Below are positions 59,332 through 64,000 of a stretch of DNA of 64,000 nt, in pieces. This stretch comes from Aeromicrobium sp. Root495 (GTDB taxonomy: Bacteria; Actinomycetota; Actinomycetes; Propionibacteriales; Nocardioidaceae). The stretch is taken from the NCBI RefSeq assembly GCF_001426755.1, contig NZ_LMFJ01000003.1, forward strand, positions 52,016 through 116,015, given 5' to 3'. The position numbers were made by a program, and so were the translations under genes. The notes beneath the pieces were generated by a model. The model worked only from the letters and a program-made list of their open reading frames with translations, did no database searches and was not told where the DNA came from. Each line of letters starts with the position of its first letter. The first letter of the stretch is position 1.

Positions 59332-59660
59332 TCGGATCGCTCGTGCGGGCGGTGTGTCCGCCATGACATTGCCGCCGCGGTCAGGTCCGCCACACCATGG
59401 ATTCATGACTCTTCGACGACGTTGGCACCGGTCACGGACCCGTTGCTGGCTTCGCCACGGCACCAGGTGCCCGCACCGTCAGGGCTTCCATGGCCGGGCC
59501 GTTCCCAGCCCGGCAGTCTCGCCACGGCAACGCCCCAGGTAGCCCGGCGGCCGTGAGTTCTCTGATGGACCCACGGCACGACGAAGACGCTGACGGACGC
59601 AGCTGCGCTGGTCCTGGGCGGATCAGACCACCGCTGGTCGACCCGGTCGCGATGACCTGG
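59332..59660. other. 329-base stretch with no recognisable gene
   Basis: Frames here are Arg/His/Pro-rich and lack ribosome sites. I see no RNA gene, repeat or clear terminator. It separates two small cysteine-containing genes that converge. Confidence 0.4.
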
Positions 59661-59834
59661 TCAGGACACCACGCAGAGATTTCCTCTACGTGCGTGGCTG
59701 TTGACGTGGCCGTGCTCGGCGCACGTCACCTCGTCGTGCTCGCCAGCGACGCGATCGTTGAGCGGCATCATCAGCGGCGAGACGCCGCAGCAGGACAAGC
59801 GCCCTTCGGGCGTGAGCGTGCGTGAATGCAACAT
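59661..59834 (-). CDS. small Cys-containing protein
   Basis: 57 residues: MLHSRTLTPEGRLSCCGVSP, then a basic/acidic middle with VTCAEHGHVNSHARRGNLCVVS. A CC pair, a single Cys near His-x-His and a last Cys suggest metal binding. The ribosome site is excellent (GGGAGG, 5 bases before the ATG at 59834), which supports a real gene. Tiny proteins with a TPEGR...CCG start occur in actinobacteria; function unknown. Confidence 0.55.
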   Translation of the reverse strand: MLHSRTLTPEGRLSCCGVSPLMMPLNDRVAGEHDEVTCAEHGHVNSHARRGNLCVVS

Positions 59835-60050
59835 GTGGCCCTCCCTGACCAAGATGCGGCTCCCGCGCATCTGTTCCCAAGGATGAACCTTCAACTGTCG
59901 ATTCCGCAAGAGAATGAGCAAATTGCCACGAAATCCGCTGGCGACTGTCAAGGCGAAGCGGTCAAGCAGCAATAGAGGCCGGAGCGTCGCATGGAGGGAA
60001 GTCTCTGCGAGGACCTCCAGGGTCGCGACAGGGGTGGCACGATCGGAGCC

Positions 60051-61202
60051 ATGGACCTGAGCCTGAACGACGAGCAGCGCAGCTTCCAGAAGCTTGCGCG
60101 GGAGTTCCTCGACCGAGAGGTCGTTCCTCACCGTGCTGAGTGGGACCGGCGGGAGTCGGTCGACACTGCGATCATTCCCAGGCTCGGCGAGATCGGGTTC
60201 TTCGGCCTCACCATCCCCGAGGAGTATGGGGGAGTGGGTGGCGACTACATCACCTACGTCCTGGCTCACGAGGAGCTGGGCCGCGCCGACTCCTCCATCC
60301 GCGGCATCGTCTCGGTCTCTGCTGGCCTCTTCGGCAAGTCGGTGCTGGAGCACGGGACCGAGGAGCAGAAGCAGCGCTGGCTGCCGGGCATCACCGCCGG
60401 CACTTCTCTCGGCTGCTTCGGACTCACCGAGCCCGGCAACGGCTCCGACGCCGGCAACCTCTCCACTCGCGCCGTCCGCGAGGGCGACGAGTGGGTCATC
60501 AACGGCAGCAAGATCTTCATCACCAACGGCACCTGGGCCGACGTCGCCCTGGTCTTTGCCCGCACGAGCGACGACGGTCCCCGCGGCGTCTCGGCCTTCA
60601 TCGTGCCCACGGACACTCCCGGCTTCGGTCGCACCGAGGTGAAGGGCAAGCTCGGCCTGCGCGGTCAGGCCACGGCCGCGCTCTCGTTCGAGGACATGCG
60701 CGTCCCTGCCGACGCGCTCCTGGGTGAAGAGGGCCGCGGTTTCCGGATCGCCATGCAGACGCTGGACAAGGGGCGCATCACCATCGCCGCCAGCTGCACC
60801 GGCATCATCCAGGGCTGCCTGGAAGAGGTCGTGAAGTACACGACCGTGCGCGAGCAGTTCGGCCGGCCCATCGCGTCGTTCCAGCTGGTGCAGGACATGA
60901 TCGCCGACATCTCCCTCGATGCCGACGCGGCGCGCCTCCTCACCTGGCGCGCCGCCGACCTCGTCGAGCGCGGCGAGCCCTTCGGCACGGCCGCCTCCAA
61001 GGCCAAGCTGTTCGCGTCAGAGGCCGCGGTCCGCGCCTCGAACCTCGCGGTCCAGGCCTTCGGCGGCTACGGCTTCATCGACGAGTACCCGGTGCAGAAG
61101 TTCCTTCGCGACGCCCGCGTGATGACCCTTTACGAAGGCACGAGTCAGGTGCAGAAGCTCCTGATCGGGCGGGCAGAGACGGGCATCAACGCCTTCGTAT
61201 GA
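60051..61202 (+). CDS. acyl-CoA dehydrogenase
   Basis: 383 residues, complete ACAD: LGEIGFFGLTIPEEYGGVGGDYITYVLAHEELGRADSS, GCFGLTEPGNGSDAGNLSTRA, ITNGTWADVALVFARTS, REQFGRPIASFQLVQDMIADI, QAFGGYGFIDEYPVQKFLRDARVMTLYEGTSQVQKLLIGR. The catalytic Glu is in YEGTSQ. Closest in style to short/branched-chain or glutaryl-type dehydrogenases. ATG 60051; it stands alone between a small Cys gene and the polysaccharide locus. Confidence 0.92.
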   Translation: MDLSLNDEQRSFQKLAREFLDREVVPHRAEWDRRESVDTAIIPRLGEIGFFGLTIPEEYGGVGGDYITYVLAHEELGRADSSIRGIVSVSAGLFGKSVLEHGTEEQKQRWLPGITAGTSLGCFGLTEPGNGSDAGNLSTRAVREGDEWVINGSKIFITNGTWADVALVFARTSDDGPRGVSAFIVPTDTPGFGRTEVKGKLGLRGQATAALSFEDMRVPADALLGEEGRGFRIAMQTLDKGRITIAASCTGIIQGCLEEVVKYTTVREQFGRPIASFQLVQDMIADISLDADAARLLTWRAADLVERGEPFGTAASKAKLFASEAAVRASNLAVQAFGGYGFIDEYPVQKFLRDARVMTLYEGTSQVQKLLIGRAETGINAFV

Positions 61203-61412
61203 GGAAGGATTCAACCGGGTCCTTCGTCACATTGATCCGGGACGCCAATCGAAGGAAACCCTTCATTGTGCATCTGCGTCACGGAATCGACTTGCGATGT
61301 TACATCGGGTTCACGTAAACCGCTCCCCAAGTCAAGCGGCAATCGCTACTGTCGCCAGGGGGTTGGACGTGTACATGCGGTGAACGGCGAGTCAACAGAG
61401 CGAGGTGAACGG

Positions 61413-62915
61413 GTGACAGTTCTCCCAGAGGTATTTCGCGCGAGAAGCGGCTCCCACGGTCAGCAGCAGGAAGTGCACGTCACTATCGCCCGCTGGCACT
61501 CGGCCTACATTCTCCGGCTGATCGTCACCGACGTGGTCTGTTTGGTCGCCGCCGTGCTGCTGAGTTCCGTTATCTGGTTCGGAGACTCCAGGATGGAGAC
61601 CAACGGCTTTATCTCGGTCAACTACACCACGTTCGGTCTGCTATTGGCGGCAGGGTGGGTGGTTGCGCTGCATGTCGGGCGGACGAGAGAAACCCGAATC
61701 ATCGGCGATGGCATCGAGGAGTACCGGCGGGTCGTTCGCGCCTCGTTTGTCTTCTTTGGCTGGTTCGCAATCGCCTCCCTAGCGCTCAAGATTGATAGCT
61801 CCCGCGGGTATCTGGCGGTGGCGTTTCCGTTGGGTGTCGTTCTTGTTCTCCTAGGACGGAAGTCGTGGCGTGTCTTCCTACATCGGCGTCGTCGTCGCGG
61901 CGAAATGATCGCCAATGCGCTGGTTATTGGGGGCACTCGGTCCGCGAGTGCCTTGACAGGATGGCTAGGCGGACATCCGGTGGCGGGTGTCCGGGTGACC
62001 GGCGTCTGGACCCCGGACTCTGAGGCCGTGTTTCGCAAGACGCTCAAGGCCGGGGATGGCTTTATCCCAGTCATGGGAACCAATAGCACTCTCGCTGATG
62101 CTATTGATCAGGCGGAGGCGGAGATCGTGATCGTGACCGACACCGAACATCTCGGAACCTCGGGCCTGAAGGCCTTGACATGGCAACTAGAAGCCGCCGA
62201 CATCGATCTGCTTGTGGCTCCGAACGTAGTAGACGTCAGCGGCTCACGCATCCAACTCAGCACCGTTGCGCGCATGCCATTTCTCCACGTCGCCAAGCCG
62301 ACCTACGAGGATGCCGCGGCATGGCCGAAGACGCTGTTCGACAAGGTCGGGGCGCTCATGATCATTCTGGTTGCCGCACCGATTCTGCTCTTCGCTGCTG
62401 CTGCCGTCCGATTCACAAGTCGAGGCCCGGTCCTCTATCGGCAGGAACGTATCGGACGAGACGGCAAGCCGTTCGGGATGATGAAGTTCCGATCGATGCG
62501 CTCGGGCTCAGACGCTGAGCTTGGGGAACTGCTTGAGGCGCAGGGTACGTTGGCGGGGCCGCTGGCCAAGATAGTTGATGACCCCAGAATCACGCCGGTA
62601 GGCAGGTTCATCAGGCGCTTCTCTATCGATGAGCTCCCTCAGCTCTTCAACGTTCTCGCAGGAACCATGAGTCTGGTTGGTCCTCGCCCGCAACGTCAGT
62701 TCGAGGTCGATCTGTACGACGACATCGCGTCCAGACGCCTCCGTGTACTGCCAGGAATGACCGGCCTTTGGCAGGTTTCCGGGCGATCGGACATGGACTG
62801 GGAGGACGCAGTTCAGTTGGATACCTATTACGTAGAGAACTGGTCGATGACCGGCGATCTGATCATTTTGTGGAAGACGATCCGGGCCGTGGTGCGTCCG
62901 GACGGCGCTTACTAA
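61413..62915 (+). CDS. exopolysaccharide polyprenyl glycosylphosphotransferase (undecaprenyl-phosphate sugar phosphotransferase)
   Basis: 500 residues: four N-terminal helices, a CoA-binding-like central domain (NALVIGGTRSASALTGWL), a fifth helix and the bacterial sugar-transferase domain with GPVLYRQERIGRDGKPFGMMKFRSM, RRFSIDELPQLFNVLAGTMSLVGPRPQ and LPGMTGLWQVSGRSDMDWEDAVQLDTYYV. It starts a repeat unit on the lipid carrier. GTG 61413 has GAGG 7 bases ahead; the frame extends to 61266 but that part is not protein-like. First gene of the capsule/exopolysaccharide locus. Confidence 0.92.
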   Translation: MTVLPEVFRARSGSHGQQQEVHVTIARWHSAYILRLIVTDVVCLVAAVLLSSVIWFGDSRMETNGFISVNYTTFGLLLAAGWVVALHVGRTRETRIIGDGIEEYRRVVRASFVFFGWFAIASLALKIDSSRGYLAVAFPLGVVLVLLGRKSWRVFLHRRRRRGEMIANALVIGGTRSASALTGWLGGHPVAGVRVTGVWTPDSEAVFRKTLKAGDGFIPVMGTNSTLADAIDQAEAEIVIVTDTEHLGTSGLKALTWQLEAADIDLLVAPNVVDVSGSRIQLSTVARMPFLHVAKPTYEDAAAWPKTLFDKVGALMIILVAAPILLFAAAAVRFTSRGPVLYRQERIGRDGKPFGMMKFRSMRSGSDAELGELLEAQGTLAGPLAKIVDDPRITPVGRFIRRFSIDELPQLFNVLAGTMSLVGPRPQRQFEVDLYDDIASRRLRVLPGMTGLWQVSGRSDMDWEDAVQLDTYYVENWSMTGDLIILWKTIRAVVRPDGAY

Positions 62916-62960
62916 ACCCTCCGGACAGCACCGTCCCGTTTCCCCTATAGAGAAGGTGTC

Positions 62961-63932
62961 ATGCGCGCGCTCATCACCGGCGTCGCCGGTTTCATCGGCA
63001 GCAACCTCGCTGAGAGTCTGATAGCGACGCCTGGAGTCTCAGTCGTCGGGGTCGATTCCTTCACGGACTATTACGGCGCCGACTTGAAGCAGCGCAACCT
63101 CGACGCCATCGGAGGCGGAGCGTTTGAGTTCCGACGCGCCGATGTGCGCTCGCTGTCGGTCGAGGAGATTCAAGAGTTCGACGCGATCTTCCACTTGGCA
63201 GCCCAGCCAGGTGTACGCGCGTCTTGGGGACGGACCTTTGCGGACTACGTCTCGGCCAACATCGAGGCCACGCAGTGGCTTCTCGAGGCATCCAAGGGTT
63301 CGAGCCGTCTTCAGCGGTTCGTCTACTCATCCTCGTCCTCGGTCTACGGGGATGCCGAACGTTTCCCAACAGTGGAGACCGATATGCCGAGACCCTTCAG
63401 TCCTTATGGCGTCACGAAGCTCGCGGCAGAGCACATGTGTGGTTTGTACGCTCGGAATTTCGGGGTCCCGACCGTCTCGCTTCGCTATTTCACGGTCTAC
63501 GGACCTCGCCAGAGGCCGGATATGGCTTTCACTCGCTTCGTGCGCGCCGCAGTCGAGGGAACGCCCATTCACATCTACGGCGATGGACACCAGACCCGAG
63601 ACTTCACGTTCGTTGACGACATCGTCCGGGCCAACGTGACGGCAGCTCGTGCCGAAGTTCGTCCGGGCTCGGTCTATAACGTCGCGGGCGGAAGTAACGT
63701 TTCTGTTCGCGAAGTACTTGCATTGATTGAGGAGATGTCTCAGAAGGATCTGCTCGTCGAGTATCAGCCGTCCGTGGCTGGTGACGTGCGCGTGACACGA
63801 GGCTCAACCTCGTTGATCGAGTCTGATCTCGGGTGGAAGGCGGAGGTCGACCTTCGTGAGGGGCTTGAGCGTCACTATGGCTGGGCCGTGGATCAGTGGG
63901 GCGTGGATGTCACGCCGGCCACTTCGCTCTGA
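62961..63932 (+). CDS. NAD-dependent nucleotide-sugar epimerase (UDP-glucuronate/UDP-glucose 4-epimerase type)
   Basis: 323 residues, extended SDR. ALITGVAGFIGSNLAESL cofactor motif, VDSFTDYYGADLKQRNLD typical of UDP-glucuronate 4-epimerase-like proteins, Ser in VYSSSSSVYG, YxxxK in YGVTKLAAEHM, and LRYFTVYGPRQRPDMA. It supplies a sugar nucleotide for the polysaccharide locus. ATG 62961 follows AGAAGG. Confidence 0.9.
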   Translation: MRALITGVAGFIGSNLAESLIATPGVSVVGVDSFTDYYGADLKQRNLDAIGGGAFEFRRADVRSLSVEEIQEFDAIFHLAAQPGVRASWGRTFADYVSANIEATQWLLEASKGSSRLQRFVYSSSSSVYGDAERFPTVETDMPRPFSPYGVTKLAAEHMCGLYARNFGVPTVSLRYFTVYGPRQRPDMAFTRFVRAAVEGTPIHIYGDGHQTRDFTFVDDIVRANVTAARAEVRPGSVYNVAGGSNVSVREVLALIEEMSQKDLLVEYQPSVAGDVRVTRGSTSLIESDLGWKAEVDLREGLERHYGWAVDQWGVDVTPATSL

Positions 63933-63970
63933 CACGCAATCATCTATAAGCGACTAGACAAAGGATCGAA

Positions 63971-64000
63971 ATGACAGTTCTGGTGACAGGCGCCGGCGGG
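63971..64000 (+). CDS. start of an SDR-type nucleotide-sugar enzyme (cut by window edge)
   Basis: Ten codons only: MTVLVTGAGG, the beginning of a Rossmann GxxGxxG fold. AAAGGA lies 5 bases before the ATG. By context it is another nucleotide-sugar epimerase or dehydratase. Confidence 0.6.
   Translation, partial: MTVLVTGAGG

Overview
The window is high-GC DNA with GTG starts, many apparently leaderless genes, ATGA/GTGA overlaps, a mycothiol-type arsenate reductase, a PASTA kinase and a GAF-ANTAR regulator. This points to an actinomycete, plausibly of the Nocardioidaceae type (taxon inferred from gene style, not searched).

Region by region: (1) 1-8509 looks like the right end of an integrated metal-stress island. 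It has a leftward copper/thiol operon (DUF6153-like, DUF305-like lipoprotein, TlpA, CcdA, CopC), a rightward CmtR-like sensor with two cation-diffusion transporters, a DsbA-like oxidoreductase and an NTF2/thioredoxin/ankyrin fusion. It ends in a 3' fragment of tRNA-Ser(GGA) followed by a perfect hairpin. A broken arsC tail lies at its left side. (2) 8.6-9.9 kb: MerR regulator and an alpha/beta hydrolase of the dehalogenase/epoxide-hydrolase type. (3) 10-14.2 kb: an arsenic locus (ArsR-ArsC fusion, aquaglyceroporin, mycothiol-type ArsC, three-cysteine ArsR, flavoprotein, ArsN-like acetyltransferase). (4) 14.2-17.2 kb: CsoR/CstR-type repressor, DUF302 protein and MMPL transporter around twin palindromic operators. 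(5) 17.2-27.9 kb: DUF2231 protein, two-component system, GAF-ANTAR protein, PASTA kinase, a dehydrogenase/SDR/FAD-oxidoreductase run and small genes.

(6) 28.1-47.3 kb is the most interesting part: an unusual biosynthetic cluster of RiPP type. It has a 22-residue peptide resembling a lasso-peptide leader with no core, an asparagine-synthetase-like enzyme with a PqqD-like C-terminal domain, and a free-standing PqqD-like protein. Around them lie two minimal pyruvate-kinase-like proteins, an aspartate-carbamoyltransferase-like protein, two nucleotidyltransferase-fold proteins, an APH-type and a thymidylate-kinase-type kinase, four flavoenzyme families, an O-methyltransferase, an AurF-type di-iron N-oxygenase and an MFS exporter. 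The peptide gene and the AurF-like gene share a promoter: a near-identical 18-bp operator, then 26 bp, then a TAGTCT -10 box. That ties both ends into one regulon, probably under the HTH protein encoded just before the peptide. A working model (inference) is that the peptide serves as a scaffold whose C-terminal carboxylate is activated by the synthetase, rather than as a cut-and-folded precursor.

(7) 47.3-64 kb is mostly chromosomal housekeeping: MerR/SulP pair, two adjacent acyl-CoA dehydrogenases, ThrE-type exporter, lipase-like hydrolase, dnaX, a PabB-PabC-PabA fusion, two small cysteine-containing proteins and another acyl-CoA dehydrogenase. From 61.4 kb to the end an exopolysaccharide locus begins (sugar phosphotransferase and nucleotide-sugar epimerases), with less biased codon use.
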